Shown here piece by piece: positions 47,250 through 56,347 of a DNA stretch of 64,000 nt. The translations under genes were made by a program, and so were the position numbers. Below the pieces are notes generated by a model. It searched no databases. It had not been told where the DNA came from and saw nothing but the letters and a program-made list of their open reading frames with translations. How positions within the stretch are numbered: position 1 is the first letter of the stretch; the number at the start of each line of letters is the position of its first letter. Source of the DNA: Roseateles puraquae (GTDB taxonomy: Bacteria > Pseudomonadota > Gammaproteobacteria > Burkholderiales > Burkholderiaceae_C); contig NZ_NISI01000002.1 of NCBI RefSeq assembly GCF_002205845.1, positions 124,001 to 188,000 of the forward strand, in the 5' to 3' direction.

Positions 47250-48167
47250 TTACCAGCGCGAGGTGTAGGGGCGGGTCTCGCCTTCGGCCGCGCCTGCCAC
47301 GCGCATGGTCGCGGGCGTGGAGGCCACTTCGATCAGCGCGGCCGTCTCGGCGTCCACCACGCCGGAGATGTCGCGCGGGCGGTACTTCATCTGGAAGGTG
47401 CTCACGACCTCCTTGGTCAGCACATCCATCTGGCCCGAGCGCGACACGTTGTAGCCGATGCGGGCGAGGCGGTCCTGCAGCCAGGCCACGTCGCGCGGTG
47501 CGACCTCGTGCTCCAGCGTCTTGATGAGCACCGACGGGCCGTCCGGCCAAGGGATGAGGCCGGCATCGGCCAGCTGCTTCCACGGGAAGTTGGGGCCGGG
47601 GTCCTGCTTGCGGCCGGGGGCGATGTCGGCATGGCCGATGATGCGCTCGGGCCGCACGTTATGGCGCTTCTGGATGTCGCGCACCAGCGCGATGACCTCG
47701 TCGACCTGCGCCTGCGGGAAGGGCGCATAGACGCGGCCGCCGGGGCCATCGACGAAGCCCGGGTTGACGATCTCGATGCCGATGGACGAGGAGTTCAGGT
47801 TGGTGTTGCCCGCCCAGAAGCTCGCACCCGCGTGCCAGGCCCGGCGGTTCTCGTCGACCAGGGCATAGCTGGCCACCGGGTTGTCGCGCACCAGGTAATG
47901 GGCCGAGACCTGGCCGCCGGTGGTCAGCACCTTCAGCGACTTCTCCCAGTCCAGCACGGTGTAGTGCAGCACGATGTAGAGCGCACGGCTGTCCTGGTTC
48001 TGGGAGGTGTAGCTGCGGTCGATGTTGGGGGCGCGCAGGGCGATGCCCGTCGCGGTGGTCGCAGGCGCAGGGCCGGGTGCGGTACCGGAGGGCGCCGGGG
48101 TCGGCACGCTGGCGCAGGCGCTGAGCAACAGGGCCAGGGCGGCAGCGACGAGAGAGGTGGACTTCAT
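47250..48167 (-). CDS. amiD: N-acetylmuramoyl-L-alanine amidase, AmiD-type outer membrane lipoprotein
   Basis: A 305-aa lipoprotein (signal LVAAALALLLSAC, lipobox LSAC, Cys near 18) with an AmpD-type zinc amidase domain. Zinc ligands lie in IVLHYT and GHADIAPGRKQDPGPNFPW. QVSAHYLV and NSSSIGIEIVNPG are conserved active-site strands. A C-terminal peptidoglycan-binding domain (LQDRLARIGYNV...VVSTFQMKYRP) follows. The whole protein matches E. coli AmiD, which cuts the amide bond between MurNAc (or anhydroMurNAc) and L-Ala at the outer membrane. Being immediately upstream of dppB suggests that released peptides are imported by Dpp. Confidence 0.92.
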   Translation of the reverse strand: MKSTSLVAAALALLLSACASVPTPAPSGTAPGPAPATTATGIALRAPNIDRSYTSQNQDSRALYIVLHYTVLDWEKSLKVLTTGGQVSAHYLVRDNPVASYALVDENRRAWHAGASFWAGNTNLNSSSIGIEIVNPGFVDGPGGRVYAPFPQAQVDEVIALVRDIQKRHNVRPERIIGHADIAPGRKQDPGPNFPWKQLADAGLIPWPDGPSVLIKTLEHEVAPRDVAWLQDRLARIGYNVSRSGQMDVLTKEVVSTFQMKYRPRDISGVVDAETAALIEVASTPATMRVAGAAEGETRPYTSRW

Positions 48168-48294
48168 GCGGGATTCGGGCGTGGCCGGAGGCCGGATTGT
48201 TGCAGCGCACCGCGAGCCCGGGCCCCGGGCCTCCCCGCAGGGGCCATGTCGGTCGGCCATGCGGGTATGAGCCCAGGTGATGGTTGAATGGCGC

Positions 48295-48708
48295 ATGGTC
48301 TACGAAACCCTGCACGCCACGCCGACGCCCGAGGTCTACCGCCAACTGCGGGTGGGCGCCGGCCTGAGCCCCAAGACCGCCGAGGCCGCGGCCCGTGGGC
48401 TGCCCAACACCCTGTTCGCCGTGCAGCTGCTGCACGAGGGCCAGCCCATCGGCATGGGCCGGGTGGTCGGCGATGGCGGCACCGCCTTCCAGGTGGTGGA
48501 CATCGCGGTGCTGCCGGCCCATCAGGCTCGGGGCCTGGGCAAGCGCATCATGGCCGAGATCGCCACCTGGCTGCGCGAGCATGTACCCGAGACCGGCTAT
48601 GTGAGCCTGCTGGCCGATGTGCCGGCCGATGCGCTGTACGGGCAGTTCGGCTTCGTCCACACCGCGCCGCGCACGCTGGGCATGGCCTGGCAGCGCCCCA
48701 CGCCATGA
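48295..48708 (+). CDS. GNAT family N-acetyltransferase
   Basis: A 137-aa acetyltransferase: VVDIAVLPAHQARGLGKRIM contains the acetyl-CoA motif A (HQARGLGKRI ~ Q/RxxGxG/A). GFVHTAPRTLGMAWQ is the C-terminal strand. The family acetylates amines on small molecules or proteins, and the substrate is unknown. ATG 48295 (MVYETLH) is chosen; an ATG five codons upstream is possible. Its stop overlaps the dppA start by 4 nt (ATGA), tying it to peptide uptake. Confidence 0.87.
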   Translation: MVYETLHATPTPEVYRQLRVGAGLSPKTAEAAARGLPNTLFAVQLLHEGQPIGMGRVVGDGGTAFQVVDIAVLPAHQARGLGKRIMAEIATWLREHVPETGYVSLLADVPADALYGQFGFVHTAPRTLGMAWQRPTP

Positions 48709-50297
48709 GCCGGCGCATCGCCCGATGCGGGATGGCGCTGTTGGCGCTCGCGGCATCGCTCCACGCCGGCGCCAAGACGCTGACCGTGTGCACCGAGGCC
48801 AACCCCGACGGCTTCGACTACGCGCTCTTCCACGCCAACTCCACCGCCGATGCCTCCTCCGAGGCGCTCTACAACCGGCTTGTCGAGTTCGAGCCCGGCA
48901 CGACCCGCCTGGTGCCGGGCCTGGCCGAGCGCTGGGAGATCAGCCCCGACGGGCGCAGCTACACCTTTCATCTGCGGGCCGGCGTGGCCTTTCACACCAC
49001 GCCCTGGTTCAAGCCGACGCGGCCACTGGCGGCGCAGGACGTCGTGTTCAGCGTCATGCGCCAGCTCGACCCGCGCCATCCCTGGCATGGCCAGGCGCGG
49101 CCGGGCTGGTACTACGCGTCGGCCATGCAGCTCGCCCGCCTGGTGCAGCGGGTGGTGGCGGTGGACGAGCGCACCGTGCGCATCGAGCTCAGCCGGCCCG
49201 AGGCGCCGTTGCTGGCCAACCTGGCCATGGGCTTTCTCAGCGTGCTGTCGGCCGAGTATGCCCAGCAGCTCGAAGCCGCCGGTCGACTGGAGGACATGAA
49301 CCTCAAGCCGGTCGGCACCGGTCCCTTCGTCTTTCGCAGCCATGTGAAGGACGCGGTGGTGCGTTACGACGCCCACCCGGGCTATTTCCGCGGCCGGGTA
49401 GCGCTGGACAAGCTCATCTTCTCCATCTCACCCGACCCCGCCGCCCGGCTGCAGCGGCTCAAGGCAGGCGAATGCGATGTCGCCCTCTACCCGGTGCCGC
49501 AGAGCTGGGATGACATCCGCCGCGACGCCCGCCTGCAGCTGCTCACCGGCCCCGGCCTGGTCACCACCTTCGTCGCGCTGAACGTCACCCGCAAGCCGCT
49601 GGACGACCGCCGCGTGCGCCAGGCCCTGGTGCTGGCGACGGACCGGCCGGCGGTGGCCCGGGCGGTCTATGCCGGCGCGGCGACACCCGCCGGCAATCCG
49701 TATCCGCCGTCGCAGTGGAGCTACGACGAGCGGGTCGCGCCGCCGGGGCAAGACCTGGCCAAGGCGCGCGAGCTGCTGAAGGCGGCCGGTGTGGCCGAAG
49801 GCTTCACGCTCAAGCTCTGGATCCGCTCGGGCGCCGGTGCCACCAACCCCAACCCGCGCGCCACGGCCGAGCTGCTGCAGGCGGACTGGGCGCGCATCGG
49901 CGTGAAGGTCGAGGTCGTCACGCTGGAGTTCGGCGAGCTGCTCAAGCGCACGCGGGCCGGCGAGCATGATGCGACGCTGCTGGCCTGGGCGTCGGACAAC
50001 GGGGACCCCGACAACTTCCTGACGCCCAACTTCAGTTGTGCGGCCGTGACCGGCGGCAGCAATGTGTCGCGCTGGTGCCGGCCGGAGGTCGACGCACTGC
50101 TGGCCGAGGCGCGCCAGGTGGCCGACCTTGCCCGGCGCGACAGCCTCTACCGCCGCGCCCAGGCACTGGTGCGGGACGATGCGCCCTGGGTGCCGCTCGT
50201 CTACCCCACCACGGCGATCGCCACGAGCCGTCGCGTGGTGGGCCTTGCGGTCAGCCCCTTCGGGCTCAACAACTACGCCAAGGTGGACCTGCGATGA
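48705..50297 (+). CDS. dppA: Dipeptide-binding periplasmic protein DppA
   Basis: A 530-aa solute-binding protein with signal peptide (MALLALAASLHAGA, cleavage near 24) that matches E. coli DppA over its length. Matches include NRLVEFEPGTT, the PVGTGPFVFRSH motif, ECDVALYPVP, KPLDDRRVRQALVLATDRPA and ASDNGDPDNFLTPNFSCAA. DppA captures di- and tripeptides and delivers them to DppBCDF. Here it is divergent from dppBCDF, with amiD and a GNAT gene in between, and overlaps the creatininase-like gene by 4 nt. Confidence 0.94.
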   Translation: MSRRIARCGMALLALAASLHAGAKTLTVCTEANPDGFDYALFHANSTADASSEALYNRLVEFEPGTTRLVPGLAERWEISPDGRSYTFHLRAGVAFHTTPWFKPTRPLAAQDVVFSVMRQLDPRHPWHGQARPGWYYASAMQLARLVQRVVAVDERTVRIELSRPEAPLLANLAMGFLSVLSAEYAQQLEAAGRLEDMNLKPVGTGPFVFRSHVKDAVVRYDAHPGYFRGRVALDKLIFSISPDPAARLQRLKAGECDVALYPVPQSWDDIRRDARLQLLTGPGLVTTFVALNVTRKPLDDRRVRQALVLATDRPAVARAVYAGAATPAGNPYPPSQWSYDERVAPPGQDLAKARELLKAAGVAEGFTLKLWIRSGAGATNPNPRATAELLQADWARIGVKVEVVTLEFGELLKRTRAGEHDATLLAWASDNGDPDNFLTPNFSCAAVTGGSNVSRWCRPEVDALLAEARQVADLARRDSLYRRAQALVRDDAPWVPLVYPTTAIATSRRVVGLAVSPFGLNNYAKVDLR

Positions 50298-50995
50298 AGA
50301 TCGCCGACATGAACTGGATGCAGGTCGAGGCCTACCTGCAGCATGACGACCGCTGCCTGCTGCCCATCGGCTGCACCGAGCAGCACGCCGCGCTCAGCCT
50401 GGCGGTCGACGCCATCCTGGCCGAGCGCGTCGCGGTGGAGGCCGCCGAACCGCTGGGCGTGCCCGTCTTCCCGGTGCTGCCCTTCGGCATCACGCCCAGC
50501 TTCATGAGCTACCCGGGCACGGTCACGCTAAAGATGGAGACGATGCTGCGGGTGGTGACCGACCTGCTGGACAGCCTCGACCACCAGGGCTTCCGGCGCA
50601 TCCTCATCGTCAACGGCCATGGCGGCAACCAGCCGGTGGCGGCACTCGTCGCCGAATGGATGGCCGCCCATCCGCGCACCCGGGTGCGCCTGCACAACTG
50701 GTGGAACGCGCCGCGCACGCTGGCCTATGTGAAATCCATCGACCCGCAATCAGCCCATGCCTCCTGGATGGAAAACCTGCCCTGGACCCGCCTGCCCGGC
50801 GTCACCCAGCCGCCAGGTCGCAAGGCGCCCGTGGACTATCAGCGTTATGCGGTGCTGCCGCCGGACGCGGCGCGGGCGCTGGCGGGTGATGGCAACTTCG
50901 GCGGCGCCTACGAACGGCCGGATGCCGAGGTGCTCGAGATGTGGCGCATCGCGGTCGAGGAGACCCGGGCGTTGATCGAAGGGCCGTGGGCCTAG
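50294..50995 (+). CDS. Creatininase-family amidohydrolase
   Basis: A 233-aa metal-dependent amidohydrolase of the creatininase/MftE fold. LPIGCTEQHAALSLAVDAIL carries the metal ligands (E, H, D in the GxTEQH...D pattern, residues ~26-40). RILIVNGHGGNQPV is the diagnostic NGHGGN motif. Members open cyclic amides such as creatinine or trim peptides such as mycofactocin. Overlap with dppA by 4 nt suggests it processes an imported peptide or cyclic dipeptide-like compound. Confidence 0.87.
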   Translation: MKIADMNWMQVEAYLQHDDRCLLPIGCTEQHAALSLAVDAILAERVAVEAAEPLGVPVFPVLPFGITPSFMSYPGTVTLKMETMLRVVTDLLDSLDHQGFRRILIVNGHGGNQPVAALVAEWMAAHPRTRVRLHNWWNAPRTLAYVKSIDPQSAHASWMENLPWTRLPGVTQPPGRKAPVDYQRYAVLPPDAARALAGDGNFGGAYERPDAEVLEMWRIAVEETRALIEGPWA

Positions 50996-51005
50996 CCAGA
51001 CCAGC

Positions 51006-51926
51006 TCAGCGCAGCCCGTCGATCAGCTGCTGGCGCTGCATGGGCGTCAAACCCGGTGCGCGGCCCAGCCATGCGGCGGCTCGCGCCGGGTCGATGTCCT
51101 GCAGATGGCCGGCCAGGGCCTGCCAGGCGGCCCAGCGGCGTTCGGGTGAGCTGATGCGGGCCACGAGGTCCAGCGCCTCGGCCGGTGCTTCGCGGGCCAG
51201 TTCATCGCTGGCGGCGTAGCGCGACAAGAGGGCATCCAGCTCCGCGGACGGCGCGGTGGCGCGCAGCCAGTCGCGGGCGCCGGGGCCGTCCTGGGCGAGC
51301 CAGCGTGAAAGGCCTTCTTCGAGCAGCGCCTGGCGCGTGTCGCCGGGAGGCAGTTGCGTGGCGAACATGGCGGCCGAGCGGGCGTCCTGGTGCAGCCAGC
51401 GGTCCTGCAGCGCGCCGAGCGGCGCCATCTGGCCGCTCGCCAGTGCCCAGCGGGCGGCCTGGTCGGGGGCGGTCTCGGCCCAGTGGTCGAGCAGTTGCTG
51501 GCGCAGTCGCGCGCGGGTGGTCTCGTCCAGCGGGGCGCGGCCCAGGGCCTGCAGCGCCGACAGGTGCAGGCGTTGTTGCGCCCAGCGGCTGGCCAGGGCT
51601 TCGTACAAGGCCGCGGCGCGGCCCGGCCAGCGCCGGGCAAAGGCCTCCAGCTCCGGCAGGGCGGCTTCGCGCAGGGTGCCCAGGCGCGCCAGCAGGCCAG
51701 CCTCGGTGGCGGTGGCGGTGGCGGTGTCGGTGGCAGACGCTGCGGCTGCCGTGTCGCCCGTGGTGGGCGCCGCCAGCCCGATCATCTGCAGCACCGGGCT
51801 GGGGGCCGGGCGTGCGCCGCTTGCCAGCACGACGGCCGCGGGTGGGGCGTCCGGGGCCAGCAGCGCGAACGCCCCCAGCCCGGCCGCCCCGGCCAGCAGC
51901 AGTCCCGCCAGCGGGCGCCCACGCAT
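51006..51926 (-). CDS. Secreted or membrane-anchored helical protein of unknown function
   Basis: A 306-aa protein with an N-terminal hydrophobic segment (LAGLLLAGAAGLGAFALLAP, residues ~6-25) that is a signal peptide or anchor. A Ser/Thr/Ala-rich linker (about 35-75) follows, then a helical region rich in repeated Ala, Arg and Trp motifs (WAQQRLHL, WLAQDGPGARDWL, WAAWQALAGHL) resembling short helical repeats. No family is recognised. The ATG at 51926 overlaps the stop of the pectate lyase gene by one base (TGATG), so the two are translationally coupled. Confidence 0.65.
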   Translation of the reverse strand: MRGRPLAGLLLAGAAGLGAFALLAPDAPPAAVVLASGARPAPSPVLQMIGLAAPTTGDTAAAASATDTATATATEAGLLARLGTLREAALPELEAFARRWPGRAAALYEALASRWAQQRLHLSALQALGRAPLDETTRARLRQQLLDHWAETAPDQAARWALASGQMAPLGALQDRWLHQDARSAAMFATQLPPGDTRQALLEEGLSRWLAQDGPGARDWLRATAPSAELDALLSRYAASDELAREAPAEALDLVARISSPERRWAAWQALAGHLQDIDPARAAAWLGRAPGLTPMQRQQLIDGLR

Positions 51927-52762
51927 CACTTGAACACGCAGGCGCGTGCGACGTTGCTGGTGTTGGTGTCCTTCACCGGCTCATTGCCCGAGCCCGTGCC
52001 GACATAGCCTTCGCACTTGGGCTTGGAGCCGCTGTAGACGAGGTCGGTGATGGTGGCCGCGTCGTACTGGCCGGCGATGCCCGACTTGCTGTCATAGCTG
52101 CTGTTCACGCCCAGGCCGGCGACGTTCAGTTGCCCCAGGCGCACGCCCGAGATCGTCACCTTGCGGGCGTACTGGGTCGAGCAATTGCCGCACGAGCGGT
52201 AGAGCTTGCCGATGTTGTCGGCATAGAAGTCCTGGATGACCAGCGTGCCGTCGCCGTTGTGCTGGAACAGCTTGTCAGCCGCCTTGAAGGCGGCGCCGCC
52301 GCTGATGGTCAGCTTGCTGGTCACGCCGCTGAGCTTCTTCACGGTCGCGCCGTCCTCGCCCACGTCGGCCCAGTAGACGTTGGTGATGTTGCACTGACCG
52401 TAGCAGTGCACCCCGTCGGCGCCGCCCGCGGCCAGGTTGGTGCCGCTGCCGAGCGAGCCGTCGCCAATCACGACGTTCTTCACCGTCGAGCCGTTGTTCA
52501 GCTTGAACATCGGGATCTGGCTCTCGCTCTGCGTGCCTTTCATGTTGGACGCCGTGCCCACGAGGCAGACCCATTTGCCGTACTTCGCCAGCCCGTCCCA
52601 GGTCGTGCCCGCCGGCACGTCGATGGTGGCGCTGACGTTGACCTTGGTGCAGGCCGGGACGGTGCGCACGCCCGGCGCGGCGGCGGCGCTGCCGGCGGTG
52701 GCAATCAGGGCCAGGCCGAGCAGGCCCTGCCAGAAATGGCGCATGCGGTGCTTGAGTGTCAT
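51926..52762 (-). CDS. Pectate lyase, polysaccharide lyase family 3
   Basis: A 278-aa secreted enzyme: signal peptide FWQGLLGLALIATAGSAAAA (cleavage near 29), then a compact beta-helix. GADGVHCYGQCNITNVYW followed by DVGEDGATVKKL is the PL3 signature with the calcium-binding Asp/Glu cluster. KLFQHNGDGTLVIQDF and GKLYRSCGNCS are further PL3 blocks with conserved Cys. PL3 enzymes cleave polygalacturonate by beta-elimination. An AGGAG site 9 nt before the ATG fixes the start. It implies contact with plant cell walls or plant litter. Confidence 0.93.
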   Translation of the reverse strand: MTLKHRMRHFWQGLLGLALIATAGSAAAAPGVRTVPACTKVNVSATIDVPAGTTWDGLAKYGKWVCLVGTASNMKGTQSESQIPMFKLNNGSTVKNVVIGDGSLGSGTNLAAGGADGVHCYGQCNITNVYWADVGEDGATVKKLSGVTSKLTISGGAAFKAADKLFQHNGDGTLVIQDFYADNIGKLYRSCGNCSTQYARKVTISGVRLGQLNVAGLGVNSSYDSKSGIAGQYDAATITDLVYSGSKPKCEGYVGTGSGNEPVKDTNTSNVARACVFK

Positions 52763-53203
52763 GGTGCTTGTCTCCTGTCGATGCTGTGGATGTGGCCGCC
52801 GTGTGCATGAGCGGCTCGGCGTCAGCGCAGGGTCGAAGCCAGCAGGGCGTCGACAGGAATCCGTGGGTGCCGTGACGGCCGCCCAGCACCGCCGGCAGGG
52901 GCGGTCGAGGCCTCGGTGGGAGGCGTTGGCGCTGAACGGAACGCATGTTCATTTTTTTGAAACGCCATTCCAATCGGCGATTGCCTGACGCTGAATCAGG
53001 GGGCAAGGCGGCTGCTGCGCCGCAGCATGGGTGATCCTCATCTCGCAGTCGCGGGCGTTGATCCATTCGCCGGGCGGGCGCCATCCTGGGGCCGCCGTGG
53101 CGTTCAGCATGACTTTGGCGCCCCAAGGGCCAGCGGCCTAGCATGCAGAGCTTCAAAGGATTCGCCGCACGAACCGGGCGTTTCTGCGCGCCGGAGGTCG
53201 GGT
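52763..53203. other. Divergent intergenic region, pectate lyase / M61 peptidase
   Basis: A 441-bp gap with no credible gene. It holds the pectate lyase leader on the minus strand and the M61 leader (GGAGGT 8 nt before its ATG) on the plus strand. A distinct AT-rich patch with the dyad GTTCA...TGAAAC at 52947-52963 stands out from the GC-rich surroundings and could be a promoter/operator. No sigma-54 -24/-12 motif was recognised by eye. Confidence 0.5.
52947..52963. promoter_or_regulatory. AT-rich dyad upstream of the pectate lyase gene
   Basis: GTTCATTTTTTTGAAAC: arms GTTCA and TGAAAC around a T tract, 185 bp before the lyase ATG. The TTTCA/TGAA halves recall sites of IclR-type pectin regulators, but the match is too loose to name one. 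Confidence 0.25.
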
Positions 53204-55096
53204 ATGGAAGCGAAGAGGGGTTGGCCCTGCAGCCGCTGGCTGCGGGGTCTGTTCATGGGGGTCAGCGTGCTGGCGTCGGCTGTCGCGCCGGCACAAGCGA
53301 GCGGGCCAGCACCCGGGCCGGCTGTCATGGCCCTGCAGGTCGACGCGACCGACCAGGTCCACAAGGTCTTCCAGATTCGCCAGCGCCTGCCCGTGGGCGG
53401 CGACGGCGCCGTCACGCTGCGATACCCACAGTGGCAGGCCGCCAGCCATGCGCCGACCGGGCAGGTGGGGCGCCTCGCCGGGCTGGTTGTCCAGGCCAAC
53501 GGGCAACCCGTCGCCTGGACCCGCGACCCGCTGGACCCGCATGCCTTCCGGCTGCGCGCACCGGCAGGCACGCGGGCGCTGGACGTGAAGTTCACTTACC
53601 TCTCGCCGCGTGTCGGGAATCTGGCGATGACGCGGCAGATCGTGAACGTCGGCTGGTCCAACCTGCTGCTGTACCCGGCGGGCGTCGACGTCCGGGAGCT
53701 CCAGGTGCAAGCCGAGGTCCGGCTGCCGGCCGGCATGCAGTTCGCCACGAGCCTGGAGGTTGACCGGCGCGATGGCGATGTCGTGCGATTCAGGCCCGCG
53801 TCGTTGCAGACGCTGGTGGATTCGCCGGTGATCGCGGGCCGGCATGTGCGCACGGTGTCGGTGTCGGACAGCCCTGATCTGCCCGTCACGCTGACCCTGT
53901 TTGCGACTCGGCCGGAAGACCTGGCGCTGCCCGAGGCCGCGTTCGCGCCGCTGCGTGCCTCGGTGGCCGAGGTGCAGCGGCTGTTCGGCGCGCGCCGGCG
54001 CGCGGCCTACCGTCTACTCGTGGTGCTCGACGAGCGCATGGGTGGCCCCGGCGGCATTGAGCATCGGCACTCGACGGAGACCTTCCTGCCCGCCAGCGTC
54101 TTTGCGCGGCCTGAAGACAACCTGCGCAATCTGGACCTCGCCCTGCATGAGTACATCCACGCCTGGAACGGCACCCAGTTCCTACCGGCGGGCATGGAGC
54201 AGCGCCATTTCAATCACCCGTTGCAGAACTCGTTGCTGTGGGTCTACGAGGGCTTGACCCAGTACCTGGGCAAGGTGGCGGCGGCACGCGGCGGCATGCG
54301 CACCCTGGCGCAGGCGCTCGACGACCTCGCCCTCGACGCTGCGGCGGCCGAGACCCGAGCGGCGCGCGGCTGGAAGCCCCTGCGTGACAGCGTCCACGAC
54401 CCCGTCATCCTGTCCGGCCGTGGCATCGAGTGGCCCGACTTCACCGGCAAGAAGGACTACTACGTCGATGGTGCGCTGCTCTGGCTGGCGGTAGATGTCG
54501 AGATCCGCAGCCGCAGCGGAGGGCGCCTGAGCCTGGACGACTTCGTGCGCGTGTTCTTCGCCGAGCGCCGCGGCGCCGATGCGCTGCATGTCTATACCGA
54601 GGCCGACCTCCTCGCCACGCTCGAGCGGCTGGTGCCGGGTGACTGGCCGCGCTTCTTCGCGGCGCGGCTGGACACCCTGGCGGATGCCGGCCTTGTGCAG
54701 GCGTTGGCCCGTGGTGGTTACCGCCTGGCCTACGTCGACGAGCCGACCGAGACCTTCCGTCAGGATGCCCAGGACCGTGGGGTGGACGATTACCTGTCCT
54801 CCGCCGGGATGGCGGTAGGCAAGGCGGGGCTGCTGCGCGCCGTGCGTTGGGACGGCCCCGCCTTTCGTGCCGGGCTGACGGCGGGCGCCCGACTGGTGGG
54901 GATCAACGGTCAGCCCTACGACGCGGGCACGCTGAGGGCCGCGCTGGCGGCCGGTGGGCCGCTGGCGCTCGATGCCGAGATCGACGGCGAGCGGGTGGCG
55001 GTGAGGGTGGAGGCTGGCAGTGGCCTGCGCTACCCGCGGCTGGTGCGGTCAGAGCCGGGCCCGGCCCTCATCGACGCGATCTTCAGCCGCCCTTAG
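53204..55096 (+). CDS. M61 family aminopeptidase with PDZ domain
   Basis: A 630-aa secreted metallopeptidase. A signal peptide covers ~1-36 (FMGVSVLASAVAPAQA). The N-terminal beta domain spans to ~280. The catalytic domain has GGIEHRHST (the GxEH-type motif), zinc motif HEYIHAWNG and downstream YEGLTQYLG providing the third ligand Glu. A C-terminal PDZ domain spans ~530-600 (AGLTAGARLVGINGQPYDAG). M61 (glycyl aminopeptidase) enzymes remove small N-terminal residues. GGAGGT precedes the ATG. The end overlaps the convergent DUF2894 gene by 14 bp. Confidence 0.9.
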   Translation: MEAKRGWPCSRWLRGLFMGVSVLASAVAPAQASGPAPGPAVMALQVDATDQVHKVFQIRQRLPVGGDGAVTLRYPQWQAASHAPTGQVGRLAGLVVQANGQPVAWTRDPLDPHAFRLRAPAGTRALDVKFTYLSPRVGNLAMTRQIVNVGWSNLLLYPAGVDVRELQVQAEVRLPAGMQFATSLEVDRRDGDVVRFRPASLQTLVDSPVIAGRHVRTVSVSDSPDLPVTLTLFATRPEDLALPEAAFAPLRASVAEVQRLFGARRRAAYRLLVVLDERMGGPGGIEHRHSTETFLPASVFARPEDNLRNLDLALHEYIHAWNGTQFLPAGMEQRHFNHPLQNSLLWVYEGLTQYLGKVAAARGGMRTLAQALDDLALDAAAAETRAARGWKPLRDSVHDPVILSGRGIEWPDFTGKKDYYVDGALLWLAVDVEIRSRSGGRLSLDDFVRVFFAERRGADALHVYTEADLLATLERLVPGDWPRFFAARLDTLADAGLVQALARGGYRLAYVDEPTETFRQDAQDRGVDDYLSSAGMAVGKAGLLRAVRWDGPAFRAGLTAGARLVGINGQPYDAGTLRAALAAGGPLALDAEIDGERVAVRVEAGSGLRYPRLVRSEPGPALIDAIFSRP

Positions 55097-55667
55097 ACGC
55101 CGCCACCGGCGGGCGCTTCGCGCGGGCGCGCTTGGCCGCGGGCCGCGTGGGCTTGTCAGTGTCGGCAGGCAGGGTGAGCGGCCCCAGTGCCGCCAGCGCA
55201 TCCAGTTGCGTCAGCAACCGCTGCAGATAGTCGGGCGACAGGGTCTTGAGCTCCTGCAGCGCCCGGGCGACCAGCACCTGGCTGTTGAGGGGCCCCAGGT
55301 GCTCGGGCACCGGGGCGCTGACCTCGGCGAGGCGGCGGTTCAGGCGCAGGGCGCGCCAGGTGCCCTCGTGGGCCTGCACATGGCGCAGCTCGGTGCCGGC
55401 GGCCTGCAGTTGCGTCACCAGCGCGGCGAGCGGGCGCGGGGTGTCATCGCGAGGCGGCAGTGCCGGCGCAGGCAGGGGCGCGCCGGCCCGCTGCACCAGG
55501 CGCGCCACCAGCTGGGCCCGCAGCGCCTGCGAGGGGGCGCTCGCCGCGCGCCGCGCCAGGCCTTCGAGCACGCGCTGGCGAACCGGGTCGGCCGCGGCGT
55601 GCGCAGCCACCCAGGCGAGCGGGTCGTGCTGGGCGTCGTCTACAGCGTCGTCCATGGCGTCGTCCAT
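55083..55667 (-). CDS. DUF2894-type protein, last gene of a ZorAB-like operon
   Basis: A 194-aa soluble, helix-rich protein without signal peptide: acidic N-terminus (MDDAMDDAVDDAQHDP) and a middle with LVTQLQAAGTELRHVQAHEG. LGPLNSQVLVARALQELKTL and SPDYLQRLLTQLDALAALG resemble the DUF2894 family. A basic tail (AAKRARAKRPP) ends it. Function unknown. It is coupled to the OmpA-domain gene by a 1-nt overlap (TGATG). The basic tail could contact nucleic acid or membrane; this is inference. Confidence 0.72.
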   Translation of the reverse strand: MDDAMDDAVDDAQHDPLAWVAAHAAADPVRQRVLEGLARRAASAPSQALRAQLVARLVQRAGAPLPAPALPPRDDTPRPLAALVTQLQAAGTELRHVQAHEGTWRALRLNRRLAEVSAPVPEHLGPLNSQVLVARALQELKTLSPDYLQRLLTQLDALAALGPLTLPADTDKPTRPAAKRARAKRPPVAASKGG

Positions 55668-56347
55668 CAGGGGGCTGAGGCGGCCGAGGCCGCGGCGCTG
55701 GCGGCGGCCGTCGCCTGGCGCGGCCGCGGGGTGGGGGCGATCTCCACGCGCCGGTTCAGCGCGCGGCCGGCCGCGTCGTCGTTGGAGGCCACGGGCTGCT
55801 GCGGCCCGAAGGCGGCGGCGAAGACGGCATCGGGCGGCAGGCCTTCGGCCATCAGCGCGCGGGCCACGGTCAGCGCGCGCTGGGCGGAGAGCTCCCAGTT
55901 GTCTGCGAACTTCGGCGCGCCCTTGCCGGTGATCAGGCCACGGTCGTCGGTGAAGCCGCTGACCATCAGGATCTCGTCGCGCTGTGCAAGGTAGGTGCGC
56001 AGCGGTGCCGCCAGGCTCTTGATGAGCGCGCGGCCGTCGGCATGCAATTGGTCAGAGCCCACCGCGAACAGCACCGCGCCGCTGATGCCGATGCGGCCCT
56101 CCACCAGCGTGATGCGGCCATCGGCCAGCGGCCCGGCCAGGGCGCGCTCCAGCGCCTCGCGGCGGGCCTGCTCGGCCTGGCGCTGGGCCACTTCGGCTTC
56201 GAGCTGGTTGGCCAGGTCCAGCTGGCCCACCAGGGCGGCCGCCAGCACGAGCACGAAGGCGCCCAGCACGCCGGCCATCAGGTCGCCAAAGGCGGCCCAG
56301 GCGGGCGCACCCACACCTTCCTGTTCGATCTCCAGCGGCTCATCCAT
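55667..56347 (-). CDS. OmpA/MotB-domain protein, ZorB-like stator subunit
   Basis: A 226-aa bitopic protein. A cytoplasmic N-terminus is followed by WAAFGDLMAGVLGAFVLVLA, in which Asp22 just inside the single membrane helix matches the proton-carrying Asp of MotB and ZorB. A short coiled coil spans ~44-72. The OmpA-like peptidoglycan-binding domain (~85-205) has VLFAVGSDQLHADGRALI, NWELSAQRALTVARAL and ALNRRVEI. It overlaps the upstream DUF802 gene by 8 nt. Together they form a predicted ion-driven motor anchored to the cell wall. Confidence 0.85.
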   Translation of the reverse strand: MDEPLEIEQEGVGAPAWAAFGDLMAGVLGAFVLVLAAALVGQLDLANQLEAEVAQRQAEQARREALERALAGPLADGRITLVEGRIGISGAVLFAVGSDQLHADGRALIKSLAAPLRTYLAQRDEILMVSGFTDDRGLITGKGAPKFADNWELSAQRALTVARALMAEGLPPDAVFAAAFGPQQPVASNDDAAGRALNRRVEIAPTPRPRQATAAASAAASAASAP

